A DNA stretch of 64,000 bases from Oscillospiraceae bacterium (GCA_009778065.1 WRKM01000011.1:25225-89224); one strand, 5' to 3'; counted from the stretch's first letter, positions 53,215 to 63,014 are shown. A program made the numbers and translations. Notes: a model not told the origin generated them from the letters alone.

Positions 53215-54573
53215 ATGGCAGTAAAATTAAACGAAAAGTATCTCAAAAGCTTTATAAGTACGCACGAACTCAAAGGCATAGAGGGTGCAGTCGCCCTCGC
53301 TCATAAACAGTTGAGCGAAAAAAGCGGTCTCGGTAATGATTTTCTCGGGTGGGTCGATTTACCGAAAAACTATGACAAGGCAGAATTTGCGAGGATAAAA
53401 ACAGCCGCAGAGAAAATAAAGGCTGATAGCGAGGTTTTAATCGTTATCGGTATCGGCGGCTCTTATCTCGGCGCGAGGGCGGTGATAGAGGCGTTACGTT
53501 CACCCCTGTATAACTCGCTCGTAAGGCGGGACGACTCCGGAAAATCGGCGACGCCCGAAATATACTTCGCGGGTAACAGCATAAGCCCGACCTATCTTAA
53601 TGAGATTATCTCGCTCGTGAAAGGACGCGATTTCTCCGTCAATGTAATATCCAAATCCGGTACAACGACAGAACCCGCACTCGCGTTTCGGGTATTTAAA
53701 GCCTTGCTTGAGGAACGATACGGTACGGATGGCGCACGCGAGAGGATTTACGCGACAACCGATGAAAAACGCGGTACGTTGAAAGAGTTGTCCGATAAAA
53801 TGGGTTATGAAACCTTTAAAATTGCCGACGATGTAGGCGGTAGGTTCTCGGTGTTGACAGCGGTCGGTCTGCTTCCCATTGCTTGTGCGGGATGCGATAT
53901 AGATGCGCTGATGAAGGGTGCGTCGGACGCTGTGGACGAGTATTCTCAGCCCGGATTGACCGATAACCCCTGCAACCGATACGCCGCGCTTCGCAACATT
54001 CTTTACCGAAAGGGCAGAAAAGCAGAGATGTTAGTAGCCTATGAAAACTCGTTCATGATGATGAACGAGTGGTACAAGCAACTCTACGGCGAGAGCGAAG
54101 GCAAGGACAAAAAGGGCTTGTTACCTGTTTCGGCTATATTCAGTACCGACCTGCACTCATTAGGTCAGTATATACAGGACGGCTCTGAAATCCTTTTCGA
54201 GACCGTTATTGATATAAAAAAGCCGCAGGAAGACTTTTTCATTGAAGCAGACCCCCAAAATGCAGACGGATTAAATTTCTGTGCGGGACGTAATATGTCC
54301 GAGGTAAACAGAAAGGCGTTTGAGGGGACTGTTTTAGCGCATGTGGGTGGCGGCGTACCGAATATCGTACTCGAAATCCCCGCTCTTAATGAATATGAGT
54401 TAGGCTATTTAATCTATTTCTTTGAAAAAGCCTGTGCAATATCGGGCTACATACTCGGAGTTAACCCGTTTGACCAACCCGGGGTCGAGAGCTATAAAAA
54501 GAATATGTTCGCGCTACTCGGTAAGCCGGGGTTTGAGGCTGAACGCGCAGAGCTTGAAGCCATGTTAAAATAA
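53215..54573 (+). CDS. pgi: Glucose-6-phosphate isomerase
   Basis: A 452-residue glycolytic enzyme of the Firmicute type. Signatures: [12 protein letters not shown] near 79-90, [10 protein letters not shown] near 145, [16 protein letters not shown] near 205, and the C-terminal [22 protein letters not shown] containing the catalytic Lys region. Confidence 0.97.
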   Translation: MAVKLNEKYLKSFISTHELKGIEGAVALAHKQLSEKSGLGNDFLGWVDLPKNYDKAEFARIKTAAEKIKADSEVLIVIGIGGSYLGARAVIEALRSPLYNSLVRRDDSGKSATPEIYFAGNSISPTYLNEIISLVKGRDFSVNVISKSGTTTEPALAFRVFKALLEERYGTDGARERIYATTDEKRGTLKELSDKMGYETFKIADDVGGRFSVLTAVGLLPIACAGCDIDALMKGASDAVDEYSQPGLTDNPCNRYAALRNILYRKGRKAEMLVAYENSFMMMNEWYKQLYGESEGKDKKGLLPVSAIFSTDLHSLGQYIQDGSEILFETVIDIKKPQEDFFIEADPQNADGLNFCAGRNMSEVNRKAFEGTVLAHVGGGVPNIVLEIPALNEYELGYLIYFFEKACAISGYILGVNPFDQPGVESYKKNMFALLGKPGFEAERAELEAMLK

Positions 54574-54611
54574 CGATTAAAATAAAATAAAAAATCAGGA
54601 GGTACGCCGCC

Positions 54612-55019
54612 ATGGTTAAACTAATTCCCGGGAAAAGAGGTTCGGGCAAGACTAAATTATTAATCGAAGCGATTCACGAAGCCGAAAAACAAAGCAAGGG
54701 CAACGTCGTGGCTATTCAAAGGGGTTCATCGCTGAACCATGAAATCTATCACCGAATCCGACTAATCAATATCGAGGACTACAAAATAAAGAGCTACGAT
54801 GATATGTATGGGTTTGTGGCGGGGTTGTTGGCTTCTGATTACGATTGTACAGACATATTCGTGGACGGACTACTCAGGATAGTCGGCAGAGATTTAGACC
54901 AAATCGCCAAGCTGTTAGACAGAATCGGAGAAATAACCGAGTACACATGTGTTACATTTACTATTTCAGCTGAAATTGATGAACTTCCGGATACTGTGAA
55001 AAAGTATTTGGAGAATTAA
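54612..55019 (+). CDS. Small P-loop ATPase-like protein
   Basis: A 135-residue protein with Walker A PGKRGSGKTKLL near 6-17 and a plausible Walker B strand DIFVDGLLRI near 89-98. The family is common in Clostridia but uncharacterised; it lacks the C-terminal half of ordinary ATPases. AGGAGG lies upstream of the ATG. It may be co-transcribed with pgi (38-base gap). Confidence 0.75.
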   Translation: MVKLIPGKRGSGKTKLLIEAIHEAEKQSKGNVVAIQRGSSLNHEIYHRIRLINIEDYKIKSYDDMYGFVAGLLASDYDCTDIFVDGLLRIVGRDLDQIAKLLDRIGEITEYTCVTFTISAEIDELPDTVKKYLEN

Positions 55020-55055
55020 AAGCTCAGTATTTATTATTCTTTTGTTAAGATACCG

Positions 55056-55088
55056 CTCCCGCCCCGATTTTTTACATCGGGGCGGGAG
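55056..55088. terminator. Strong terminator between convergent genes
   Basis: A 13-bp perfect GC-rich stem (CTCCCGCCCCGAT with complement), 7-base loop, then TTATTTTTATTTT. It serves the pgi side and probably also the minus-strand DHHW gene. Confidence 0.9.
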
Positions 55089-55132
55089 TTATTTTTATTT
55101 TATGTTTAGATTTTATCTGCGGCTTCAAGCGT

Positions 55133-56329
55133 TCACCGTTTTGCGGGCGATTCTCCGAGGTACATTCTGTCTTTTTCAATATTAGTGCCGTCGCTTACCA
55201 GTGTGCCATCGTAGAGTAAAAATATAACCAAGTCGTAATGCTCGTTTTCAAGCAAGGGATAAAATTTTTGATTCCCCGCATTGTCAAGATACAGATAATC
55301 TACGAATTCAACTGCGTTTGCAAGATAAGTCACAAACGGGACTGCAAAAGAATCCCCTATCAAAAGAACTTTATTTGTGTTTGGTGCTGAACCAATGTTT
55401 CTGTACCGTTTATTATTACGAACTGCATTTAAATGAACATATGTGAAATCGCTGTTATTTCCAAGCAACTTGGGAGTAAAAACTTCCGCGAAATCGCCCG
55501 ATGCCAAAATTTCCGCTTCATCATCCGGATTTTCGGGTAGTGGGAGTATTTCAAATTCGGTTTTGAATTTCGGAACAAGAACGGTAATATCCTCGCTTAC
55601 ATTACTCACTCTTAGAGACTCGGTTCCGACAAAAGTTTTGTTTAATGTAATCTGCTCGTATTCCAATGGGTTCCAAGTCCTGTCGTCTAAGTTAAAGCCA
55701 TAAATTTCATTCATCAGCGTCCCGGCTTTTCCAAAACCCCAAAGCGCAGCGGGAGCAGTCCAGTGGTGGTCGCCCCAATAAAACATTTCCGTGAAATCAA
55801 AACCCTCGTTTATCATTTCTTCGCGCAGGTCAAGCGTATCCACGCCGCCTGCGTTCAGCATAGCCATAAAACGTGCGGAGTCTTGAAAACCCGTGGATTT
55901 ATATCCTCTCGGAATTTCCGAATTATCTTTCAATTTATTGGGACATCTGATAAACAGGAAAGGGGTATTTTTTTCCGAAAGATAATTATTAAGCTCAATT
56001 ATGACATTAGCCCTTTCGGACAGAAGCGTAGGTCCGGAGGGGCTTTCGAGGTTTAAGTGTAAACGCCCGTCGTTAAGGATATAAATGCCGTTTATATAGC
56101 TTCGTCCGGTCGCATATAAATACGACCGATATAACCGCTTTAACAAATCTTCTTTCGCAGGTTTGCCGAAGTAACTTTCAATGGCTGCTCTGCTTTGGTT
56201 AAATTTTTCCGCGTAAAGCCCCGACATTCTTGGAAAAAATATCGTAATCAGAGCAAGCACGGCTATTGTTGCGCAAAATCTGTTTAACACAGCTTTCTTT
56301 GTCATATTTTTATCAAGTCCTTTCTTCAT
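55133..56329 (-). CDS. DHHW/AlgX-like SGNH protein, polymer O-acetylation
   Basis: A 398-residue protein with an N-terminal membrane helix (about 17-33) and an extracytoplasmic SGNH-like domain. The WGDHHWTAP motif near 201-209 gives it the DHHW name, and LLIGDSFAVP near 322-331 holds the probable nucleophile serine. AlgJ/AlgX-type proteins move acetyl groups from an MBOAT protein onto a polysaccharide. The MBOAT gene lies just upstream (129 bases). A second ATG at 56305 is possible as start. Confidence 0.88.
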   Translation of the reverse strand: MKKGLDKNMTKKAVLNRFCATIAVLALITIFFPRMSGLYAEKFNQSRAAIESYFGKPAKEDLLKRLYRSYLYATGRSYINGIYILNDGRLHLNLESPSGPTLLSERANVIIELNNYLSEKNTPFLFIRCPNKLKDNSEIPRGYKSTGFQDSARFMAMLNAGGVDTLDLREEMINEGFDFTEMFYWGDHHWTAPAALWGFGKAGTLMNEIYGFNLDDRTWNPLEYEQITLNKTFVGTESLRVSNVSEDITVLVPKFKTEFEILPLPENPDDEAEILASGDFAEVFTPKLLGNNSDFTYVHLNAVRNNKRYRNIGSAPNTNKVLLIGDSFAVPFVTYLANAVEFVDYLYLDNAGNQKFYPLLENEHYDLVIFLLYDGTLVSDGTNIEKDRMYLGESPAKR

Positions 56330-56457
56330 AAAAGCGTATTGTTTCGGCTCTTCTGAACGTCAAGTTAGCAAGAAGCGGACGGATTGAACCGCCGCTTAAG
56401 GAAGACCGACCGCTTTCACTTCGCTTAGAAGCGGCGGAATAGCCTACGGTGCAACCG

Positions 56458-57897
56458 TTAAAAATTAAAATATATAAATGGGTTGAAGTTACTTCCGCTT
56501 AGTAAAACTAAAGACAAAATCAAAACAACAGCCGAATACGACCATTTTAAAAACACCATAACGGGCATATCGGAAAACCGCGTTGAAGCAAGCTTTTTCG
56601 CAATCGGAAAACAGGCGATTATACCAATAACCCATGTAAAGGAATACTCGAATATAAGCATATATACGTCATCGTTTACGAACGGATTATTATTTAACCC
56701 AAACATCGAAAGAAGATAGCTCATTGCACTTGCTCCTCCCGTTGAACGAAAAAGCGTCCAACCGAGCATAACGCAAATCAGCATATACATATTTCCGATG
56801 ACGGGTATTCTTTCGATTAGCTTGCCGAAACCTGTTATTTTTTCAAACGCGATTAAAAAGAAAAACATCAGCCCCCAACCGACAAACGTCCATGACGCTC
56901 CGTGCCAGAACCCTGTTAAAACCCAGACTACGAACAGGTTAAACACCAATCTTCCTTTGCTTTTAACGCGACTGCCGCCGAGCGGGAAATAAACATAATC
57001 CCTGAACCAGCTTGACAGAGAAATATGCCATCTGCGCCAAAATTCGGATATGGAACGGGATATGTACGGATAATTAAAGTTTTCTAAAAAGTGGAATCCA
57101 AACATCTTACCCAAACCGATAGCCATATCCGAATAACCCGAAAAATCAAAATAAATCTGCAAAGCATACGCCCCCGCTCCGACCCATGCGGCGGCGACAG
57201 ACAGGGAAGCCGGGTCATTATTAAACGTATAATTTGCGGCTTCGGCTATAATATTCGCGATTATCACCTTTTTTCCAAGCCCGATAATAAAACGTCCTAC
57301 GCCTTGTGAAAAATCGTCCCAGTTGAATTTACGGTTATCCAGTTCATGCTCAATCGTTGAGTAACGTACAATCGGACCCGCAACCAATTGCGGGAACAGC
57401 GATATGTACAAAGCGACATAAGAAAGCTTTTCCTGCGGCTTGACCCTTCCGCGAAACACATCGAACGTATACGAGAGTGCTTGGAAAGTAAAAAAAGATA
57501 TGCCAATCGGCAAGGCTATACTCGGAACAGAAAGCTCGAATGGTAACACCCGATTGATATTTGCGATTACAAACGCGGCGTATTTATAGTACGCAAGCAG
57601 TCCTAAATCGGCAATAACGGTTAAAGAAAAAGCGAGTTTTCGGAATTTCACGCTTTTCATACCGCATATAGTTTCGTTCCTGTCGGTAGCCGCGCATATA
57701 ACTCCGAACCACCAGTTCACAATTATGCAGGCGAGCATGACGAATACAAAAGTCGGCTCGCCCCATGAATAGAAGAACAGACTCGCGAATAATAAAAGTA
57801 TGTTTTGCCGCTTTATATTGTTTCGGAAAACGACGTAATACAAAATTATAAGCGCGGGTAAAAAAAATTGTAAGAATACAAAACTTGGGAAAACCAT
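56458..57897 (-). CDS. MBOAT-family O-acyltransferase (AlgI/PatA-like)
   Basis: A 479-residue membrane protein with about eleven helices. MBOAT motifs: FWRRWHISLSSWFRDYVYFP near 287-306 and the conserved histidine in GFWHGASWTFVGWG near 328-341. It carries acetyl groups across the membrane for transfer by the DHHW partner, onto a surface polysaccharide or peptidoglycan. The leader upstream contains a tetranucleotide repeat and a terminator-like hairpin, so expression may vary between cells. Confidence 0.92.
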   Translation of the reverse strand: MVFPSFVFLQFFLPALIILYYVVFRNNIKRQNILLLFASLFFYSWGEPTFVFVMLACIIVNWWFGVICAATDRNETICGMKSVKFRKLAFSLTVIADLGLLAYYKYAAFVIANINRVLPFELSVPSIALPIGISFFTFQALSYTFDVFRGRVKPQEKLSYVALYISLFPQLVAGPIVRYSTIEHELDNRKFNWDDFSQGVGRFIIGLGKKVIIANIIAEAANYTFNNDPASLSVAAAWVGAGAYALQIYFDFSGYSDMAIGLGKMFGFHFLENFNYPYISRSISEFWRRWHISLSSWFRDYVYFPLGGSRVKSKGRLVFNLFVVWVLTGFWHGASWTFVGWGLMFFFLIAFEKITGFGKLIERIPVIGNMYMLICVMLGWTLFRSTGGASAMSYLLSMFGLNNNPFVNDDVYMLIFEYSFTWVIGIIACFPIAKKLASTRFSDMPVMVFLKWSYSAVVLILSLVLLSGSNFNPFIYFNF

Positions 57898-57955
57898 AAT
57901 TTATGTCCATCTCCATATAATAACAGAATTTGGTATTTTTGCAATAAATACAGAA

Positions 57956-57993
57956 AAGGCGGTTATCCTCCGCTGATGCGGGGAATAGTCGCC

Positions 57994-57995
<2 letters not shown>
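57956..57995 (-). terminator. Terminator-like hairpin in the MBOAT leader (possible attenuator)
   Basis: On the minus strand an 18-bp stem with three mismatches and an ATCA loop (arms 57995-57978 and 57973-57956) is followed by TTCTGTATTTATT. It lies between the promoters and the MBOAT start, so transcripts must pass it. The stop codon of the leader ORF (57996-57994) overlaps the base of the 5' arm. Confidence 0.6.
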
Positions 57996-58155
<160 letters not shown>

Positions 58156-58157
58156 AT

Positions 58158-58234
58158 AAGTCAATCCTTTTAAAAACTTTAGTTCAATTGTAAATATTAT
58201 AGCACATTTTAAGGAGATTTGTCAAGAGTTTTTT
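58158..58234. repeat. 77-bp direct repeat, left copy
   Basis: Identical over 77 bases to 59980-60056. The unit contains promoter P1 and the -35 of P2 of the MBOAT operon. Sixteen bases further on, both copies also share a 29-bp GC-rich palindromic element. Confidence 0.97.
58196..58225 (-). promoter_or_regulatory. Promoter P1 of the MBOAT operon
   Basis: On the minus strand TTGACA (58225-58220) and TATAAT (58201-58196), 18 bases apart. Its transcript includes the leader ORF with the tetranucleotide repeat. Confidence 0.85.
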
Positions 58235-58249
58235 AGGACGTGGGGCGTG

Positions 58250-58278
58250 AATTTGCGGGACGCCGCGGGCGGCGTGTC
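58250..58278. repeat. GC-rich palindromic element, copy 1
   Basis: A 29-base sequence containing ACGCCG-CGGG-CGGCGT, identical at 60079-60107. It resembles short REP-like intergenic elements. Confidence 0.85.
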
Positions 58279-58292
58279 GTACGAAATGGGGG

Positions 58293-58321
58293 TTGACTTT
58301 TGGGGGCAGGTGTGGTAGAAT
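58293..58321 (+). promoter_or_regulatory. Sigma-A promoter of the AlbA_2 gene
   Basis: TTGACT (58293-58298) and TAGAAT (58316-58321) with 17-base spacing, 47 bases upstream of the ATG at 58369. Confidence 0.75.
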
Positions 58322-58368
58322 AGGCTCTATAAAGAATAAACCTATTGAAACGTAGGAGTCGCCGCTTT

Positions 58369-59775
58369 ATGATAACACTCAGCCAACTTTTTATAACGGA
58401 AACTACCGAATATGAATTTAAGTCCCAACTTGAAGTAAAACGTCCGAAAAGTTGGCTAAAGACTGTTAGCGCGTTCGCCAACGGTATGGGTGGTAGTTTA
58501 TATTTCGGCGTGGATGATAGCGGCAAGGCGGTCGGGCTTGCAGATGTAAAAGCGGCTTCCGACCAAATAAGCAGACTGATAAAAGAGCGGATTTCGCCAT
58601 TACCGGAGTTTAACCTAACTGCACATCGTGTAGATTCTGATAAAGACATACTCGTTCTGAAAATCCCGCGCGGAGAATCGCCGCCATATTATTATGTTGG
58701 CGATGGCATGACTACTGCATTTGTAAGAATAGGGAACGCAAGCAACCCTGCATCGCCGCAACGCCTTAACGAATTGGTAAGGTGCGGAGCAAACCTCACC
58801 TTTGATTCAATGCCCGTGAAACACAAGAAAACCGACCTTTCTTTTGCGATATTTGAAGCGTTATTCAAAAAGGAAAACCAAAAAGAGCTGACATTGAAAG
58901 AATATATTTCTTTCGGGCTTTGTAACGCCGATGAGACTTTAACTTATGCGGGTTTATTGTTCGCTGATGACTGTCCTCTTTTGCAATCACGGGTTTTCTG
59001 CACTCGTTGGAACGGGCTGACAAAAAGCTCTATCGGTGATGATGCTGTCGATGCGGAAGAGTTCAAAGGCGATATTATAACCCTTTTGAAAAACAGTCAT
59101 AATTTTATCCGCTTAAATTCAAAAGTGCGGTGGAAAAAGATGTCCGACCACCGTATCAACAAGCCCGATTATGCTGACCGCGCTGTTTTTGAAGCACTCG
59201 CCAATGCTCTTATGCACAGAGATTATTCGATTGTCGGAAGCGAAGTTCATGTTGATATGTACGATGACCGCCTTGACATTTATTCGCCCGGCGGCATGGC
59301 TGACGGCTCATTAATTCAAGAAATGAACATCGAGGAAGTGCCGTCAATTCGGAGAAATCCGATTATTGCTGACATATTCAGCCGATTAGATTTTGCCGAA
59401 CGTCAAGGTAGCGGTTTGCGTAAAATCCGCGAAGAAACGGCGCGACTTCACGATTACACAGACGAGTTAGCACCGAAATTTATTTCTACACCGTCGGCAT
59501 TTCATGTTGTTTTGAAAAATATGAATTTCGACTTGCACGGTAGCGCCACGCAAGATACCACGCAAGTCACCACGCAAGAATTAAGAATCAAACAACTTCT
59601 TGATTTTTGTTGCGAACCGCGTACCAGAGATGAAATGCAACAATTTGTCGGTATTGTAAATCGGGAACACTTCCGCAAGGCAATTTTAAAACCGCTTCTT
59701 GATTCGGAAGAAATAAAAATGACGATACCCGACAAGCCAAACAGCCGAAATCAAAAATACAAAACTAATATATGA
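58369..59775 (+). CDS. AlbA_2/Schlafen-type ATP-binding protein (COG2865)
   Basis: A 468-residue protein with N-terminal AlbA_2 domain (EFKSQLEVKRPKSWLKTVSAF near 16-36, GGSLYFGVDDSGK), an ATPase-like region with EALANALMHRDYS near 272-284 and GSGLRKI near 344, and a C-terminal winged helix. These proteins are annotated as regulators or defence-related putative helicases; the job is unknown. The ATG at 58369 has AGGAG ten bases upstream. The gene lies between 77-bp direct repeats, a sign of transfer. Confidence 0.88.
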   Translation: MITLSQLFITETTEYEFKSQLEVKRPKSWLKTVSAFANGMGGSLYFGVDDSGKAVGLADVKAASDQISRLIKERISPLPEFNLTAHRVDSDKDILVLKIPRGESPPYYYVGDGMTTAFVRIGNASNPASPQRLNELVRCGANLTFDSMPVKHKKTDLSFAIFEALFKKENQKELTLKEYISFGLCNADETLTYAGLLFADDCPLLQSRVFCTRWNGLTKSSIGDDAVDAEEFKGDIITLLKNSHNFIRLNSKVRWKKMSDHRINKPDYADRAVFEALANALMHRDYSIVGSEVHVDMYDDRLDIYSPGGMADGSLIQEMNIEEVPSIRRNPIIADIFSRLDFAERQGSGLRKIREETARLHDYTDELAPKFISTPSAFHVVLKNMNFDLHGSATQDTTQVTTQELRIKQLLDFCCEPRTRDEMQQFVGIVNREHFRKAILKPLLDSEEIKMTIPDKPNSRNQKYKTNI

Positions 59776-59795
59776 ATGTTTTAGGTAAAAAACAG

Positions 59796-59829
59796 AAGCC
59801 ATACTGTGAGTAAAATCACAGTATGGCTT
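59796..59829 (+). terminator. Terminator after the AlbA_2 gene
   Basis: A 14-bp perfect stem (AAGCCATACTGTGA with complement) with a 6-base loop, 20 bases after the stop. The T tail is weak. Confidence 0.75.
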
Positions 59830-59866
59830 TAATAGGGGTAGAGAAATTGAGAAAGGGTGATTTTTT

Positions 59867-59995
59867 ATGTCCAGCAAACAGGCTTTATTCAATGAAATTG
59901 AGACGTTGCCTAAAAACATAGTTGATGATGTGTTTCAATATGTGTTATTTTTGAAACAAAGGTCAGTATTTTTGCATAAAAGTCAATCCTTTTAA
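59867..59995 (+). pseudogene. DUF2281-like small antitoxin gene, truncated by the repeat
   Basis: A 42-codon frame (MSSKQALFNEIETLPKNIVD, then DVFQYVLFLKQ) resembles the start of DUF2281 antitoxin-type proteins, usually about 65-80 residues. GAAAGG lies before the ATG. After residue 37 the frame enters the 77-bp repeat and ends after HKSQSF. The original 3' end, and any toxin partner, appear lost. Confidence 0.6.
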
Positions 59996-60056
59996 AAACT
60001 TTAGTTCAATTGTAAATATTATAGCACATTTTAAGGAGATTTGTCAAGAGTTTTTT
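59980..60056. repeat. 77-bp direct repeat, right copy
   Basis: Identical to 58158-58234. Here it interrupts the DUF2281-like gene. The copied promoter points into the 3' side of the AlbA_2 gene, antisense to it. Confidence 0.97.
60018..60047 (-). promoter_or_regulatory. Duplicated MBOAT promoter P1, now antisense
   Basis: TTGACA (60047-60042) and TATAAT (60023-60018) on the minus strand, the same as P1. It has no gene ahead on this strand until the convergent terminator at 59796-59829, so it would give an antisense transcript. Confidence 0.75.
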
Positions 60057-60078
60057 TCGTAGGGGGCGGTGTGGTGAA

Positions 60079-60107
60079 AATTTGCGGGACGCCGCGGGCG
60101 GCGTGTC
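60079..60107. repeat. GC-rich palindromic element, copy 2
   Basis: Identical over 29 bases to 58250-58278 and followed by CTACAAA. The same CCTACA edge occurs in the 76-bp repeats at 16486-16703. Confidence 0.85.
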
Positions 60108-60206
60108 CTACAAAAAATAATATTCCTTATTATATCATACAATGTTTTATTGAGGGGCGTGGAGGTTGTAAAAACATTTCCCAAACAGAAAGGAGATGTT
60201 TATTTA

Positions 60207-61649
60207 ATGTACGGAGCGTGTTATATCCGTGTTTCGACAGAGGAACAGACAGAGTTTTCGCCCGATGCACAGATTCGAGCATTGAGAGAATATGCTGATA
60301 AAAACGATATTGTTATTTCAAATAATCATATCTACATTGACGAGGGCAAAAGCGGCAGAAAAGCAGAAAAACGCCCCGCTTTTATGAAGATGATAGTAAA
60401 AGCAAAATCAAAACCCCGCCCATTTGACGTAATTCTTGTACATAAATTTGACCGTTTCGCACGTTCCCGCGAGGACAGCGTTGTTTACAAATCTCTGCTT
60501 AAAAAAGAGGCGGGAATAAAGGTTATATCCATAACCGAAAGGATTGAGGACGATAAAATATCTGTCATTCTTGAAGCAATGCTTGAAGCTATGGCAGAAT
60601 ATTATTCTCTTAATTTGGCAGAGGAAGTTGTGAAAGGCATGACTGAAAAAGCCCTCAGAGGCGAATTTCAATCCTCGCCGCCATTCGGTTACAGAATGAT
60701 TGATAAAAAGCTTACCATCCACCCGCAAGAAGCCGAACACATCCGCTTTATGTTTAATAAATTCGCAGAAAAAGAAATGGGATTAAAACGGCTCGCGATG
60801 TACCTAAACAGCGTAGGAGTCAGGACAAGACACGGAAATCCATTTGAAAACAGGACAGTTGAATATATTTTTAATAATCCTATATATATAGGAAAAGTTC
60901 GCTGGACGCCTACAGGAAGAACACGGCGCAACTACAAAAACCCCGACAGTATCATAAGTCAGGGTACGCACGAGCCGATTATTAATATTGAGTTGTGGGA
61001 GCGGGTTCAAGAAGTATTGGCATTAAATAAAGAAACATATCCCCCAAGAAGCCACTATAACGCCGGACTGTCAACATGGCTTAAAGGTTTGGTTCGTTGC
61101 AATGCCTGTAAAGGTACGCTTATAAACAGCACGCAGGGTTATATGCAGTGCGGCTATTACAGCAAAGGGGCGTGTAATATCAGTCATTCTGTCAGGGCTT
61201 CTGTTCTTGAAAACTTGATTTTAGAGCAAATACGAGAAAGCTATAAAAGCCGTCTTGATATTGCTGTTGTTCCTAAGACATGCGATATGTCCGCATATAA
61301 TCAACTCGACTTTTTAAATGAAAGAATAAAAAAGTTAGGAGCTAAGGAACAACGCATAAAAGAAGCATATCAAGACGGTATCGACACTAAAGAAGAATAC
61401 AGAGAAAATAAGCAAGGCTTAGACGCCGAGCGAAAAGCCCTGCAAAAAGAGCTGAAAGATATTGAAAACTATCTTTTAAACAGCGAGGGTAACGCGAGTG
61501 AAATAGTATATAAGAGCATGGAAAATGTTTATACCCTTTTGACAGATGAAGCTGTTGAGCTTGAAATAAAGCACAAGACCGTTTGTTTTTTAATCCGTCA
61601 AGTGGTTTTCGATAAGCCTGAAAAGTCGCTGTTTATTGAGTTTAAGTAG
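60207..61649 (+). CDS. Large serine recombinase
   Basis: A 480-residue site-specific recombinase. The resolvase domain has the nucleophile S10 in YIRVSTEEQ; then the recombinase domain (RTRHGNPFENRTVEYIFNN near 217-235), a zinc ribbon RCNACKGTL...CGYYSKGAC near 305-330 and a coiled coil near 365-430. The ATG at 60207 has AGGAG upstream. Such enzymes integrate phages or elements; no phage genes or second att site were found, so it may be a remnant or control a small element. Confidence 0.93.
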   Translation: MYGACYIRVSTEEQTEFSPDAQIRALREYADKNDIVISNNHIYIDEGKSGRKAEKRPAFMKMIVKAKSKPRPFDVILVHKFDRFARSREDSVVYKSLLKKEAGIKVISITERIEDDKISVILEAMLEAMAEYYSLNLAEEVVKGMTEKALRGEFQSSPPFGYRMIDKKLTIHPQEAEHIRFMFNKFAEKEMGLKRLAMYLNSVGVRTRHGNPFENRTVEYIFNNPIYIGKVRWTPTGRTRRNYKNPDSIISQGTHEPIINIELWERVQEVLALNKETYPPRSHYNAGLSTWLKGLVRCNACKGTLINSTQGYMQCGYYSKGACNISHSVRASVLENLILEQIRESYKSRLDIAVVPKTCDMSAYNQLDFLNERIKKLGAKEQRIKEAYQDGIDTKEEYRENKQGLDAERKALQKELKDIENYLLNSEGNASEIVYKSMENVYTLLTDEAVELEIKHKTVCFLIRQVVFDKPEKSLFIEFK

Positions 61650-61687
61650 GTTTTGGGTTGTCTCAAACCTCCTTGATGACGTCTTCT

Positions 61688-62983
61688 TCAAATACAAAAA
61701 GCCGCATATAACGGAACAGTCTTTTTTCCGCCTTCAAACCCAAAATTCTTCCCCATCAGCTTAATTGCATATGCCGGCTTATACGAATTAATATAAACAT
61801 TCAAGCTCTTCGCCTTAGTATTTTCAGCCGACTTAACCTCAATTGGAATAACCTTACCCTCACGCTGAATAACAAAATCAACCTCTGCACCCCGTTCGCT
61901 CTGCCAGTAATAACAAGGATACCCGTTTGCGGCTAACTGACCGCATACGTAGTTCTCCGTCATGCCGCCCTTGAAGTCGTTTAAATCACTTGACATATAT
62001 ATAACGTCCTCTGCGACTATATCCTTTTTCGCGCAAAGCAAGCCAACGTCCGAAACATAGATTTTAAAAGCGTCAATATCACGATAATTTTCGAGCGGCT
62101 TTTTAGGATGCTCGACCTTGTGAATACGAGTAACAATCCCCGACAATGCAAGCCATTCAATCGCATTTTCAAACTCAACGGCTCTCGCTCCTGTTTTAAT
62201 CAGCTTATATTGAAAACGAGTATTCTTTTTTGAAAGCTGAACCGTGATATTATCATAAACAAGCCGAGTTTTCTTGATTTCGTTTTCCTTGTTGTATTTA
62301 CTCATATCGTTGAGATAATTAACTAAAATTTCAGATTGTATATTGCGGATAAGGATATAGTCTTTTGTCTGAATAAATTGCGCCACACATTCAGGCATAC
62401 CGCCTACTGCAAGATATTGACGATAATATGCCATAGCCGCATCGTGCAAAAAAAGCGGCATAGGCGAATCCGCCGCAAAACAATCGCAGATTCTTTGTAT
62501 CAAATCCTGTTCGCCGAAAGCGAGTAAAAATTCCTCCATATCCATCGGGTACATCGTCAGCGTGTTAACCTTGCCGACAGGGAATGAAAACTCTTTCCGG
62601 TTGACGGCGACACCGAGTAAACTGCCCAATGCACAAATATGATATTCCGGCTCTTCCTCGCAGAAGTATTTGAGAGAAGTCAACGCACGTTCGCAAAGCT
62701 GAACCTCATCAAACACAATCAAAGTCTTTTCCCTGACAATACTTTTCCCGGATATGTTGGACAAAAGCGGAATAAGATACCTCGGGCTAATATCGCCGGA
62801 AAAAACGTCACTAAGATTTTTATTCCGTTCAAAATTAAAATAAGCCACGTTTTCATACTCTTCGCGTCCAAATTTTAAAATTGAATAGGTCTTGCCGACC
62901 TGCCTTGCTCCTTGAAGTATAAGCGGCTTACGATAAGGAGAATTTTTCCATTCAAGCAAGTGTTTTTGTATTTTTCTTTCCAT
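61688..62983 (-). CDS. AAA ATPase with DUF4143 domain
   Basis: A 431-residue protein with Walker A GARQVGKT near 25-32, Walker B LIVFDEVQLCER near 87-98 and a C-terminal DUF4143 domain with restriction-like motif RGAEVDFVIQ...IPIEVKS near 365-385. This family of unknown function is frequent in accessory regions of gut bacteria. Own promoter at 63015-63043. It converges with the recombinase gene. Confidence 0.9.
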   Translation of the reverse strand: MERKIQKHLLEWKNSPYRKPLILQGARQVGKTYSILKFGREEYENVAYFNFERNKNLSDVFSGDISPRYLIPLLSNISGKSIVREKTLIVFDEVQLCERALTSLKYFCEEEPEYHICALGSLLGVAVNRKEFSFPVGKVNTLTMYPMDMEEFLLAFGEQDLIQRICDCFAADSPMPLFLHDAAMAYYRQYLAVGGMPECVAQFIQTKDYILIRNIQSEILVNYLNDMSKYNKENEIKKTRLVYDNITVQLSKKNTRFQYKLIKTGARAVEFENAIEWLALSGIVTRIHKVEHPKKPLENYRDIDAFKIYVSDVGLLCAKKDIVAEDVIYMSSDLNDFKGGMTENYVCGQLAANGYPCYYWQSERGAEVDFVIQREGKVIPIEVKSAENTKAKSLNVYINSYKPAYAIKLMGKNFGFEGGKKTVPLYAAFCI

Positions 62984-63014
62984 ATAGCATCACCTTTCGT
63001 GTAGATATATGAAT

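Noticed and set aside
58158..60056. 77-bp repeats as att sites of the serine recombinase
   Set aside because: Sites of large serine recombinases usually share only a few core bases; a 77-bp identity fits duplication or homologous recombination better.
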